Assembly (NCBI GenBank): GCA_016703525.1
Contig: JADJBW010000017.1
Location: 40,135-104,134, forward strand
DNA length: 64,000 nucleotides
Direction of reading: 5' to 3'
Source: Actinomycetota bacterium
GTDB taxonomy: Bacteria > Actinomycetota > Acidimicrobiia > Acidimicrobiales > Microtrichaceae
Part shown: piece after piece, positions 51,847 to 60,312 of the stretch
Layout: each line of letters opens with the position of its first letter
Numbering within the stretch: the first letter of the stretch is position 1
Notes under the pieces: model-generated
What the model was told of the DNA's origin: nothing
Seen by the model: only the letters and a program-made list of their open reading frames with translations
Database searches by the model: none
Program-made: the position numbers and the translations under genes

Positions 51847-53038
51847 GGTCGAGCCCGAGCAGCCGGATCGCGTTGCCGCGGCAGAGCTTGTTGACCGTCT
51901 CCTGGTCGAGGTGGCCCATCAGCCGGGCCGCGGTCGAGGCGCTGTTCGGCCAGGTGCTGTCGGAGTGCGGGTAGTCGGTCTCGAACATGATGCGGTCGGG
52001 GTTGATCTTCCCGAGCGCATCGGCGGTGAGTCCGTGCTGGTCCTCGAAGAAGCACCCGTACACCTGACGGTGGTAGTAGGTGCTCGGCGGTTCCGGCACG
52101 TTCGCGCCCACGTTGCCCCACGCCCGGTTCTGCTCCCACACGTGGTCGGTGCGCTCGAGGATGTAGGGAATCCAGCCGATCTGGCCCTCCGAATAGGCGA
52201 TCTGCAGCCGTGGGAATCGCACGAGCACGCCCGACAGCAGGAAGTCGACCATCGACGACATGGCGTTGCCGAACGTGAGTGCCGAGGCGACGAGCGGCGG
52301 CGCGTCGGTCGAGGTCGACGGCATCTTCGACGAGGACCCGATGTGCATGTGCACCGACACGTCGGCGTCCTGGCACGCCGCGAAGAACGGGTCCCAGTAG
52401 CGGGTGTGGATCGACGGCAGGCCGAGGTAGGCCGGGATCTCGGAGAAGGTGACGGCGCGCACGCCGCGGGCCGCGTTGCGGCGAACCTCCGCCGCGGCGA
52501 GTTCCGGATCCCACAAGGGCACGATGATCAGCGGGATGAGCCGGCCGCCGGACCCGCCGCACCACTCGTCGACCATCCAGTTGTTGTACGCCTCGATGCA
52601 GGCGAGGCCGAGTTCCTTGTCGGGGGTCTCGGAGAACGTCTGCCCGCAGAAGCGGGGGAAGCTCGACGGGAAGCACATCATCGCTTCGATGTGGCCTTCG
52701 TCCATGTCGGCGAGGCGGGCCACGGGGTCGTAGCAGCCGGGCCGCATGTCGTCGTAGGTGGTTGGGGTCACGGTCACGTCGGCACGGTCGTAACCCACTG
52801 CCGATTCGACGCGCGTGCGGGGGATCAGCAGGTTCTCGAATCGCCACCAGTCGCAGGGCTCGCCCTCGTCGCCGGTCTCGAAGCTGAACGCACCGCCCAC
52901 GTAGCCCATGTGTGCGCACGGGATGCGCTCGACGCGGGGCGCTCGATCGCGGAACTTGGGGTCGATGTGACGTTCCCACAGGTCCTTGGGTTCGATGACG
53001 TGATCGTCCACCGAAACGAGCAGAGGGATCTCAACCAT
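51836..53038 (-). CDS. amidohydrolase-2 family metal-dependent hydrolase
   Basis: The 400-residue TIM-barrel protein matches the amidohydrolase-2 family (SVDDHVIEPKDLWERH; SVHMHIGSSSKMP; LQIAYSEGQIGWIPYILERT; IMFETDYPHSDSTWP). The final aspartate in ETDYPHSD is the usual metal or catalytic residue. Close relatives occur in actinobacterial catabolic clusters for aromatic or steroid-like compounds and may act as hydrolases or decarboxylases. It overlaps the sulfatase end by 11 nt convergently and lies 18 nt after the deacylase-like gene, likely in one operon with it. Confidence 0.85.
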   Translation of the reverse strand: MVEIPLLVSVDDHVIEPKDLWERHIDPKFRDRAPRVERIPCAHMGYVGGAFSFETGDEGEPCDWWRFENLLIPRTRVESAVGYDRADVTVTPTTYDDMRPGCYDPVARLADMDEGHIEAMMCFPSSFPRFCGQTFSETPDKELGLACIEAYNNWMVDEWCGGSGGRLIPLIIVPLWDPELAAAEVRRNAARGVRAVTFSEIPAYLGLPSIHTRYWDPFFAACQDADVSVHMHIGSSSKMPSTSTDAPPLVASALTFGNAMSSMVDFLLSGVLVRFPRLQIAYSEGQIGWIPYILERTDHVWEQNRAWGNVGANVPEPPSTYYHRQVYGCFFEDQHGLTADALGKINPDRIMFETDYPHSDSTWPNSASTAARLMGHLDQETVNKLCRGNAIRLLGLDLSA

Positions 53039-53056
53039 GGTGTGACCTCACCTTCT

Positions 53057-54811
53057 TCAGTCGGTCGGACCCGCCGCGGCGGGGATCCGAACAGTTCGAG
53101 TGTCGCGCCCCGACCGCAGCAGCGCACCGGGGCGATCGTCGGTGGGCTCGCCGTCGCGCACGATGGGGACGCCGTTGACGAGCACCAGTCGCACCCCGAT
53201 CGATCCGGCGAAGAGCCGTTCGCTGGCGGCGGGCAGATCGGCGACCTTGCGGACCGGGGCCGAGTCGATCGTGGCCGGGTCGAAGAGCACGAGGTCGGCG
53301 TGGTATCCCTCGGCGATGCGGCCGCGTTCGCGGAGCCCGAACAGCCGTGCCGGATCGTCGGTCATCATCTGGACGGCCCGTTCCAGCCGAACCAGCCGCC
53401 GGCCGCGGATGGTGTCGGCCAGGAATCTGGTCGGGTACACGCTGCCCATCATGCGGTCGAGGTGGGCTCCGCCGTCGGACCCGCCCACCATCGCCCGCCC
53501 GCTGTCGAACAGTTCCATCCGCATGGCCCAGCTCTCGTCGTCGTCCTCGAGGGGTGTCGGCCAGAGGACGGTGCGCAGGTCATCGGCGAGCGCGATGTCG
53601 ATCAGCGCGTCGAACGGATCGATCCCACGCTCCTCGGCGATGTCGCCGACGCGCCGGCCCTCGAGTGGCCGGTTGGCCTCGGAGTAGGTGTCGCCGATGT
53701 GGTACTCGGCCCATCGGTTGAGGCGGCGGAACACCCCGGCCGATTCGGCCTCGGCGTCGCGGCGCATCGCGGCGCGCACCTCGGGGTCGCGGAGGAGTTC
53801 CATGCGTCGCTCGACGGGCTGGGTGAGGATGTCGTCCCAGCCGGGGATCAGCGTGAGGGCGCACCGCGTGAGCAGGCTCATGTTCATGGGCACGAGGATC
53901 GGCATGGTCAGCGCGACGACCCGGCCTCCCTGTTCGGCAGCGTGGCTCGATGCCCGCAGTTGACGCTCGACGGCGCCGGGGTCGCGCGAGTCGACGGTGA
54001 GCACGTTCCAGTTGACCGCTCGCTGCCCGCGCAGCGACATGTCGGTGATGCGCTGGATCTCCTCGTCGGTGAACCCCTTGAGACACCCGTCGGTGATGTA
54101 CTCGAGCGTCGTGCCGTCGTAGTCGGCAACGACTTCGCAGAGGGCGAGCAGTTCCTCGGTGGTGGCGTTGCGGGAGGGGACCGGCTTGCCGTCGCCGTCG
54201 TTGTGCGAGAACGACTGCGTGGAGCTGAAGCCCATGCCGCCCGCCTCGATGGCGGCGCGCAGCTCGGCGGCCATCGCCGCGGTCTGTTCGGGTGTGGCGG
54301 CGACGTCGCCGTCCGCGCCCATTACGTAGCGACGCAGCTGGCAGTGCCCCACGAGGAACCCTGCGTTGACGCCGAGGTTCCCGTCGAGCTCGTCGAGGTA
54401 TTCCGCGAACGTGGTCCACCCGCCCCGAACTCCGGCGGCGAGCGCCGCGAGCGGCATGCCCTCCACCTCGGCCATCATCTCCAGGGTCCAGCCGGTGTCC
54501 TCGGGCGTGATGGGTGCCAGCGTGAAGCCGCAGTTGCCCGAGATGACGGTGGTGATGCCGTGCAGGTTCGACGGGCTCGCGTAGGGGTCCCACAGGAGTT
54601 GCGCGTCGAAGTGGGTGTGCGGATCGATGAAGCCCGGCGTCAGCACGAGCCCCGTTCCGTCGACCACCTCCTCGGCATCGGTCGCTGCGGTGGCGTCCGT
54701 CGGCGGAGAGACGGCGGCGATGCGTCCGTCGTCGATCGTGACGTCGCCGAGGGTGGCGGGCGCACCGGTGCCGTCGATGATCGTCACGTTGCGGATCAGG
54801 ATGTCGGTCAT
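53057..54811 (-). CDS. N-acyl-D-amino-acid deacylase-like amidohydrolase
   Basis: A 584-residue amidohydrolase-3 protein, paralogous to the gene at 44079-45836: metal site FIDPHTHFDAQLLWD near residue 60, TVISGNCGFTLAPI, and VGGSDGGAHLDRM near the C-terminal catalytic aspartate. It would hydrolyse an amide bond such as an N-acyl amino acid. It is the first gene of a two-gene operon with the amidohydrolase-2 gene. It is divergent from the Rieske oxygenase, with two KstR-like palindromes in the promoter. Confidence 0.85.
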   Translation of the reverse strand: MTDILIRNVTIIDGTGAPATLGDVTIDDGRIAAVSPPTDATAATDAEEVVDGTGLVLTPGFIDPHTHFDAQLLWDPYASPSNLHGITTVISGNCGFTLAPITPEDTGWTLEMMAEVEGMPLAALAAGVRGGWTTFAEYLDELDGNLGVNAGFLVGHCQLRRYVMGADGDVAATPEQTAAMAAELRAAIEAGGMGFSSTQSFSHNDGDGKPVPSRNATTEELLALCEVVADYDGTTLEYITDGCLKGFTDEEIQRITDMSLRGQRAVNWNVLTVDSRDPGAVERQLRASSHAAEQGGRVVALTMPILVPMNMSLLTRCALTLIPGWDDILTQPVERRMELLRDPEVRAAMRRDAEAESAGVFRRLNRWAEYHIGDTYSEANRPLEGRRVGDIAEERGIDPFDALIDIALADDLRTVLWPTPLEDDDESWAMRMELFDSGRAMVGGSDGGAHLDRMMGSVYPTRFLADTIRGRRLVRLERAVQMMTDDPARLFGLRERGRIAEGYHADLVLFDPATIDSAPVRKVADLPAASERLFAGSIGVRLVLVNGVPIVRDGEPTDDRPGALLRSGRDTRTVRIPAAAGPTD

Positions 54812-54822
54812 CGGACCTCCAC

Positions 54823-54864
54823 TAGAACACGTTCTACTTTTCAGCTAAACTAGAACCTGTTCTA
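54823..54864. promoter_or_regulatory. two KstR-like operators
   Basis: TAGAAC-AC-GTTCTA (54823-54836) and TAGAAC-CT-GTTCTA (54851-54864, extended by ACT/AGT outside) match the TnnAACnnGTTnnA form recognised by KstR, the TetR repressor of steroid catabolism. Centres are 28 bp apart. They control the divergent deacylase-like and Rieske genes. No KstR gene is in the window. Confidence 0.65.
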
Positions 54865-54906
54865 GTTCTCCACAAGTGGAGACCCGCAGAAGCGTCCGGA
54901 GGTCCC

Positions 54907-55977
54907 ATGGCACGCACGCCGTTTCCCGTCCCATTCGGTTGGTATCAGATCTGCTGGCTCGACGAACTCGAGCCGGGCGGGGTGCTGCCGCTGTACTACT
55001 TCGAGGGCGACCTGGTGTTGTGGCGCGACAGCGACGGGGCCTACCACCTGCAGGACGCCATCTGCCCCCACCTCGGCGGGCACCTCGGCCACGGCGGGCA
55101 CGTCGAGAAGTGCGAGATCATGTGCCCGTTCCACGGCTGGAAGTTCGACGGCGACGGTCGCAACAGCGAGATCCCCTACAGCGAGCGCGTGAACCGGGCG
55201 GCCCGCCTGCGCACGTACCCGGTACTCGAGCGCAACGGGATGGTGCTCGCGTGGTATCACCCGTTCGAGGAAGACCCGAAGTGGGAGATCCCGGAGCTCG
55301 AGGAGTTCTCCGATTCCGGCAAGTGGTCCGAGACGTTCTGTCGCACCATCGACATCCCGGCAGCGTGGCAGGAGATCGCCGAGAACTCGGTCGACCTCGC
55401 CCACTTCCGGTACGTCCACAACACCGAGACGGTTCCCGAGGCGCGCAGCTACGACTCCGACGGCTGGGTCGCCCACGTGCGAACGGTCCAGAAGTTCGTG
55501 ACGCCGCAGGGCGTGGTCGACGGCAACATCGACATCGACAACTACGGCCCGGGGTTCAGCGTGATCCGGTTCAGCGGCATCGTCGACACGGTGCTCCTGG
55601 GCTGCAACACGCCCGTCACCTCGGACTCGTGTGAGCAGAAGTTCAGCTTCCGGGTGCCCCGCTTCGGCGACGATGCAACCACCTCCGGGGTCGGCGAGGC
55701 CTTCGTTGCCGAGGTGACCCAGCAGATCCACGAGGACCTGCCGATCTGGAAGTACAAGGGCCACGTGACCCGCCCCGCCTTGGCCGACACCGACGGGCCA
55801 TACCTGAAGTTCCGCAAGTGGGCCTCGCAGTTCTATGCCGAGGAGGTCGTGTTCGATCGCGACGTGTATCCGCCGAACCCCCCGGCGACGAGCCGCCCGC
55901 CGGTCGAGGGAACGGTGAAGCTGTCGGCGTCGTCGCGCATCAAGGGCGAGGACAAGGTGCGCGCCGACATGATGTAG
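54907..55977 (+). CDS. Rieske oxygenase, KshA-like (3-ketosteroid 9-alpha-hydroxylase type)
   Basis: The 356-residue protein has a Rieske 2Fe-2S domain (C53-x-H55 in CPHLGGHLGHGG, C73-x2-H76 in CPFHGWKFDGDG) and a catalytic domain with a mononuclear-iron motif containing D163, H166 and H171 (NSVDLAHFRYVH). The order and text follow KshA, the oxygenase of 3-ketosteroid 9-alpha-hydroxylase, which opens steroid ring B with an electron-transfer reductase partner. No reductase gene is adjacent. The two KstR-like operators upstream support a steroid or terpenoid substrate. Confidence 0.82.
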   Translation: MARTPFPVPFGWYQICWLDELEPGGVLPLYYFEGDLVLWRDSDGAYHLQDAICPHLGGHLGHGGHVEKCEIMCPFHGWKFDGDGRNSEIPYSERVNRAARLRTYPVLERNGMVLAWYHPFEEDPKWEIPELEEFSDSGKWSETFCRTIDIPAAWQEIAENSVDLAHFRYVHNTETVPEARSYDSDGWVAHVRTVQKFVTPQGVVDGNIDIDNYGPGFSVIRFSGIVDTVLLGCNTPVTSDSCEQKFSFRVPRFGDDATTSGVGEAFVAEVTQQIHEDLPIWKYKGHVTRPALADTDGPYLKFRKWASQFYAEEVVFDRDVYPPNPPATSRPPVEGTVKLSASSRIKGEDKVRADMM

Positions 55978-55995
55978 CCGGCGCGAGGGCGGGTG

Positions 55996-56502
55996 CTAAC
56001 AGCACCCGCCGGTCGCGTCGCCGGTCGCGCAGTTCGACACGCCGGTCGGCGCGCCGAACTCGACGGGCTCGGCGGCGGGCGTCGCTGCCGGAGCGCAGCA
56101 GGTGCCCTCCGCCGAGCCGATGACGCTGTTGGCCATCTGCTCGGCGTCGCCGGTCTTCACGTACCACTCCCACGGGGCCCCGTCGGGATCGCTGACCCAG
56201 GTCTCGGTCTTGGTTGCGTAGCAGCAGACGGTGTCGTCCACGCCCGTGGTCTCGAGCCCCGTCTCTGCGAGTCGCTCTTCGGCGGCGACGACCTCGTCTG
56301 CGGTCTCGGTCTCGACGCCGAGGTGATTGAGCGTGCCGCCCTCATCGGACTCGATGAGCACCAGCTTGAGCGGCGGCTCGGCGATCTCGAAGTTGGCGTA
56401 GCCGGGCTTGCGCTTGTTGACCGGCGTGGCGAACAGCTTCGTGTAGAAGTCGACGGCGGCGTCGACGTCGGTGACGTTGAGGGCGAGTTGCACGCGGGAC
56501 AT
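55996..56502 (-). CDS. ArsI/CadI-family glyoxalase-fold protein
   Basis: A 168-residue VOC-fold protein (VQLALNVTDVDAAVDFYTKL; KPGYANFEIAEPPLKLVLIE; DTVCCYATKTETWVSDPDG). The vicinal cysteine pair in VCCYAT is the arsenic-binding site of ArsI, the C-As lyase that demethylates organoarsenicals; CadI homologues respond to cadmium. A C-terminal tail carries four further cysteines, including the terminal GGCC. It is divergent from an ArsR gene, which probably controls it. Confidence 0.82.
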   Translation of the reverse strand: MSRVQLALNVTDVDAAVDFYTKLFATPVNKRKPGYANFEIAEPPLKLVLIESDEGGTLNHLGVETETADEVVAAEERLAETGLETTGVDDTVCCYATKTETWVSDPDGAPWEWYVKTGDAEQMANSVIGSAEGTCCAPAATPAAEPVEFGAPTGVSNCATGDATGGCC

Positions 56503-56560
56503 GGTGCCTCCGGAGGTATCGTTGGATCGACGTGCGTCGATGCGTTCCACTCTGGCCCAT

Positions 56561-56580
56561 ATATCGATGCGTGTCAATAT
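56561..56580. promoter_or_regulatory. candidate ArsR operator
   Basis: ATATCGA-tgcgtg-TCAATAT is an inverted repeat with one mismatch in 7-bp arms, in the gap between the divergent CadI-like and ArsR genes. The AT-rich arms resemble ArsR/SmtB sites. Confidence 0.45.
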
Positions 56581-56614
56581 GTGTTCGCGGCCGAGGTGGA
56601 CGGAGGTTGGGAGG

Positions 56615-56956
56615 ATGCCGAACGTGCAGGTATTCGAGGGGTGCTGCACTCCGCTGACCGCGGGGGCGCTCGACGAGCCCGAGGCCGTGGCGCTGGCCGA
56701 CGCGCTCAGGGTCCTGGCCGATCCGGCCCGGTTGCGCCTGATGTCGCTGATCGCGTCGGCCGACAGCGGCGAGGCCTGCGCCTGCGATCTCGTCGCGCCG
56801 CTCGGCCGGTCGCAGCCCACGGTCTCACATCACCTGTCCGTGCTCGTCGACGCCGGGTTCCTCCATCGGGAGAAGCGCGGGAAATGGGCGTGGTACCGGG
56901 CGGTGCCCGAGCGAATCGAGCTGTTGCGAGCCGCCCTCGGCCCGGCGCAGCAGTAG
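56615..56956 (+). CDS. ArsR-family metalloregulator
   Basis: The 113-residue repressor has a winged helix (about 30-95, RSQPTVSHHLSVLVDAG) with cysteines in the CACDL segment near residue 55 and an N-terminal GCC pair near residue 10. Such cysteines bind As(III), Sb(III) or Cd(II) in ArsR/CmtR proteins. ATG 56615 has GGAGG upstream. It is divergent from the CadI/ArsI-like gene, forming a minimal resistance pair. Confidence 0.85.
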   Translation: MPNVQVFEGCCTPLTAGALDEPEAVALADALRVLADPARLRLMSLIASADSGEACACDLVAPLGRSQPTVSHHLSVLVDAGFLHREKRGKWAWYRAVPERIELLRAALGPAQQ

Positions 56957-57026
56957 CGCAGTCGACTCGAAGGAATGCCGGCCGGGGCGGGGCTGTCGCC
57001 CACCGGCACAGCCACAGCTGCGAGGC

Positions 57027-59414
57027 TCAGAGGTCGCCGGAACGTTGCAGCGCACCGAACGAGACCCAGCCGGGCACGAGCGGCAGCCAGAACGTGGCCG
57101 TGCGGTAGACGAGCACCGCCGCGGCCGCGGTCCCTGCGCTCGATCCGGCCGACGTGAGGCCGGCGATCAACGTCGCCTCGACGGCGCCGATGCCGCCAGG
57201 CGTCGGCGCAACGGTGGAGACCGCCGAGCCGACCAGGTACACGAGCGCGATCGCCGCGAACGACAGGCCGCCGCCGAACGCCTCGACGGAGGCGACGAGC
57301 GCCGCGATGTTGCCGAGCGTGACGACCGTCGAGCCTCCCAGCAACTGGGTGAGCTTCGTCGGGTCGCTCAGCACCTGGCCGGCGCCGGACAGCGAGCGGC
57401 GTATCGGCGGCCACACCCGCTCGCTGAACAGTCGCCGGAGCCGGGGCACGGCGGCCGTCAGCGCGGCGAGCGCAACGACGACGGCGAGAACGATCAGCAT
57501 CGTCGAGGCGGATGGCAGAGCGAAGTCGCCCAGGCCGGAGCGTCCGGCTATCGCCAGGAAGAGCAGGGTCAGGCTCACGTGCACGATCCCGCCCGCCAGT
57601 GTGTTGATGCTGATCGCCGCAGCGGTGGCCTCCGTGGTGACCCCGCGTTGGCGGAGGAACCGGCCCGTGATCGCCAGGAGGCCACCCGGCGCGACGAGCG
57701 ACGCGAACGAGGTCGCATACTGCAGTGCCACGTTGCGGCCCGCCGGGATCGGCTCGCTCACCGACCCCGCGAGCGATGCGGCCGCTCCGGCATAGGTCGC
57801 GACCGACATGGCGAGCGCCGCGGTCGCCCACCACCAGTTCGCGTCGCCGATGGCCGACCACACCCCGCTCGATCCGATGAGTTGCGGTACGAGCGACCAC
57901 ATCGCGACCGCGAGCGCGGCGATCATCACCAGCGTGCGGGGCCGTACGCGTTCCAACTCGGCGATCGGTGCGTCGATTGCGCCGGTGACCCGCTGTACCT
58001 CGGATCGCAGCACGTCGAGGGTGTCCGTCCGCTTCACGGTCGCGCGAGTGCCGGCGGTCAGCGCGAGCGGCTGGAGCCGCGGGAGCGCTGTTGCGAGCGC
58101 GTCGGCGCCCACATGGTCGAGCGCCACGGCCACGGCGGGCACGGGCCCGATCATCGCGGCGCTCGACACCAGCACCTCGGCCACGTCGGCCGCGAGGTCG
58201 TCGGGTCGGGCCCCGATCATGGCGTGCGTGAACTCCACTGCGATCACACGCCCTTCGGGGTCGGCGAGGATCGCGTCGCCGCTGAGCCGCCGGTGCGCCA
58301 TCCGTCCGGCCCGCAGCGATGCGACGACACGCCACAGGCCGTCGACAGTCTGACGTCGTTGCTCGGCGGAGAGATCGGTCCCGATCGGACGGTATCCCTC
58401 GTCGTCGAACAACAGGATGAAGGCGCCGCCCGGCCGCTCGACGACCTCGACCAGCCGCGGCGTTGGCACGTCGTCGGCGCGGGCCTTGAGCGAGCACAGG
58501 GCTTCGTGCTCGACATCGGCGCGCAGCGATCGAAGGGGGTGTTGCACGGCGGCGTCGCGGAACCGAGCCGAGCGCAGCAGCCGAACCGGCGCGTACGACG
58601 CCCAGGCGTCGCGGTGCGCGACCTTCGCGAACATCCGTCGCCCGCCAGCCCGAAGCCCGTAGCCCTGGAAGGCGCCGAGCGCGACCGACGGGGTCACCTC
58701 GTCGACTCCGATGCCGAGCTCGTTCAGCGCGGCGGCCACCTCGGTTGCATCGGGACGGCTGTCGGGGATGCCGAGGATCGCCCGCGTCAGCTGCACCGCG
58801 GCCGCGGCCGCGAGCATCACCGCAAGCACCGACGCCGGGTGCGCCAAGCCCACGCCGAGGCGCCCCAGCACGAGCGCTGCCAGGAGCGCCCAGCGCCAGA
58901 AGCGGCGGCCGGAGCGCCAGTTCTCGGCATCCATCATGACGAGCGCGGCGATCACGCCGGCGTCGAGGCCGGTGGGGAACAGCGAGCCGATGCCGTAGCC
59001 GCTGTCGCGGACGGCGTGGTCGATCGGGCCGGCACCGCCGGCGAGCCGCGGACCGCTCGGCGGGAGGATCGCCAGGCCGCCGGATCGGCGCCAGGCCAAG
59101 AGCAGCGCGAGCGCGCCGATCGTGAACGCCGCGGCGAGCACGTCGCGCCCGAGCCGACGCCACCGGCGCCCGAGGAGGAGCGCGACCAGGCCGAGCGCCA
59201 CGGGGATCAGCACCCCGAGCTGGCTCGCCCCGACGATGCCGTTGGCGAGCCACCGCGGCGTGGAGGCCAACGCGTCGCGCAGCACCGACGCCGCATGGTT
59301 CTGGCGCTGTGCATTCAGCCGAGAGGCGAGCGCCGCGGCGAGCCCGGCGGCGGTCACCAGCCGGACCAGCGAGATCGGCGTGCGCAGATAGCGCGGGGTT
59401 TCGGCGGTGGTCAC
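57027..59414 (-). CDS. flippase-like membrane protein (LPG-synthase TM/UPF0104) with kinase-like insert
   Basis: The 795-residue protein has an N-terminal membrane region (residues about 15-210) and a soluble insert of about 200 residues that reads like an aminoglycoside/ABC1-type kinase (RMFAKVAHRDAWASYAPV, GAFILLFDDEGYRPI, AHRRLSGDAILADPEGRVIA). A C-terminal UPF0104/lysylphosphatidylglycerol-synthase-TM domain ends in VGSAVSTVAPTPGGIGAVEA. The latter motif is typical of putative lipid flippases. The catalytic HGD is replaced by RLSGDAI, so kinase activity is uncertain. GTG 59414 overlaps the preceding gene; it is the last gene of a five-gene operon. Confidence 0.72.
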   Translation of the reverse strand: MTTAETPRYLRTPISLVRLVTAAGLAAALASRLNAQRQNHAASVLRDALASTPRWLANGIVGASQLGVLIPVALGLVALLLGRRWRRLGRDVLAAAFTIGALALLLAWRRSGGLAILPPSGPRLAGGAGPIDHAVRDSGYGIGSLFPTGLDAGVIAALVMMDAENWRSGRRFWRWALLAALVLGRLGVGLAHPASVLAVMLAAAAAVQLTRAILGIPDSRPDATEVAAALNELGIGVDEVTPSVALGAFQGYGLRAGGRRMFAKVAHRDAWASYAPVRLLRSARFRDAAVQHPLRSLRADVEHEALCSLKARADDVPTPRLVEVVERPGGAFILLFDDEGYRPIGTDLSAEQRRQTVDGLWRVVASLRAGRMAHRRLSGDAILADPEGRVIAVEFTHAMIGARPDDLAADVAEVLVSSAAMIGPVPAVAVALDHVGADALATALPRLQPLALTAGTRATVKRTDTLDVLRSEVQRVTGAIDAPIAELERVRPRTLVMIAALAVAMWSLVPQLIGSSGVWSAIGDANWWWATAALAMSVATYAGAAASLAGSVSEPIPAGRNVALQYATSFASLVAPGGLLAITGRFLRQRGVTTEATAAAISINTLAGGIVHVSLTLLFLAIAGRSGLGDFALPSASTMLIVLAVVVALAALTAAVPRLRRLFSERVWPPIRRSLSGAGQVLSDPTKLTQLLGGSTVVTLGNIAALVASVEAFGGGLSFAAIALVYLVGSAVSTVAPTPGGIGAVEATLIAGLTSAGSSAGTAAAAVLVYRTATFWLPLVPGWVSFGALQRSGDL

Positions 59415-59794
59415 GGCTGCGGCCGCCCGAGCACGGGCCGGCGACGTCGACGATCGATCACGATCACACCGGTCATGAGCACCCCGGTGGAGACGACGGT
59501 CATCGCCAGCTCGTCGGCGTTCGAGAGCGAGACGCCGTGGTCGCCGCGACGCTCCCGCTCGAACCGTGCGCGATCGGATCCGTCCGCACGATCGGTTTCG
59601 AGGCGGCCGGTTTCGCGTCGGTCGAGTTCGGCGCGATCGCGTTCGGAGCCGTCGCTCCGATCCGGGTCGAATCCGTCGCGGCGATGGTCGTCGGAAACGA
59701 CCGATGCCAGGGGGCTATGCCCCCACGCGATGCCCATCCCGACGACCGCCGCGGCGAGCGCTGCCGCGGCGAGTAGGTGGCGCAGGAACCTCAC
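59411..59794 (-). CDS. small membrane-anchored Asp/Arg-rich protein
   Basis: A 127-residue protein with a hydrophobic start (residues about 6-24, LLAAAALAAAVVGMGIAWG) and a long, highly charged Asp/Glu/Arg repeat region. A second hydrophobic segment near the end (LAMTVVSTGVLMTGVIVI) precedes a basic tail. GTG 59794 overlaps the DUF4405 stop, and its own stop overlaps the flippase start. Not recognised; it is coded by repetitive DNA and may diverge quickly. Confidence 0.55.
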   Translation of the reverse strand: MRFLRHLLAAAALAAAVVGMGIAWGHSPLASVVSDDHRRDGFDPDRSDGSERDRAELDRRETGRLETDRADGSDRARFERERRGDHGVSLSNADELAMTVVSTGVLMTGVIVIDRRRRRPVLGRPQP

Positions 59795-60312
59795 AGCGCG
59801 TCCCCGCCGGTCGCGCCGCGGCGCATCGGGTTGCGCCCGAACAGGCGCCGCGAGACCGATGCGATCCATCGCCAGTTGAGTCCGAGATGCACCGCGAGCA
59901 GCACGACGGTGAGGTCGGCGGCCGTGCCGTGGAGCCCGTTCCAGAATGGGCCGGCAAGCGGCTTCCAGCCGATGGCCGGCATGGCCGACCGCGAGACGAG
60001 GATCCCCGACGCCACGCACAGGACCATCGCGATCAGCAAGCACAGGTCGACGGCCCAGCGGACGCGCTCGCGCGCCGGGAACGTGCCGACCAGGCGTCGG
60101 GTGGTGCGCACGACCCAGTCCCAGTGCAGCGCCAGGTGGACGAGCAGCGCGGGGGCGAGTGCCACGCCGATCCACTCGTGAACGGTGAGTCCGGTGAATC
60201 GGAAGCTGTCGTCGAGCACCCACGCCAGCGCGATCGCGGCGTCGACCCAGAAGTCGAGGCGCGTCGCCCGAGGGACGCTGCGTCGGCGGACCGCCGGGGC
60301 CGCGGCGGTCAC
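59791..60312 (-). CDS. DUF4405 cytochrome-b561-like membrane protein
   Basis: The 173-residue protein has four hydrophobic segments with histidines placed to bind heme: HEWIGVALAPALLVHLALHW and GLHGTAADLTVVLLAVHLGL. This is the DUF4405 pattern, related to b-type cytochrome membrane domains. It probably moves electrons across the membrane for a partner, conceivably the DyP peroxidase whose gene overlaps its GTG start. The donor and acceptor are unknown. Confidence 0.75.
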   Translation of the reverse strand: MTAAAPAVRRRSVPRATRLDFWVDAAIALAWVLDDSFRFTGLTVHEWIGVALAPALLVHLALHWDWVVRTTRRLVGTFPARERVRWAVDLCLLIAMVLCVASGILVSRSAMPAIGWKPLAGPFWNGLHGTAADLTVVLLAVHLGLNWRWIASVSRRLFGRNPMRRGATGGDAL

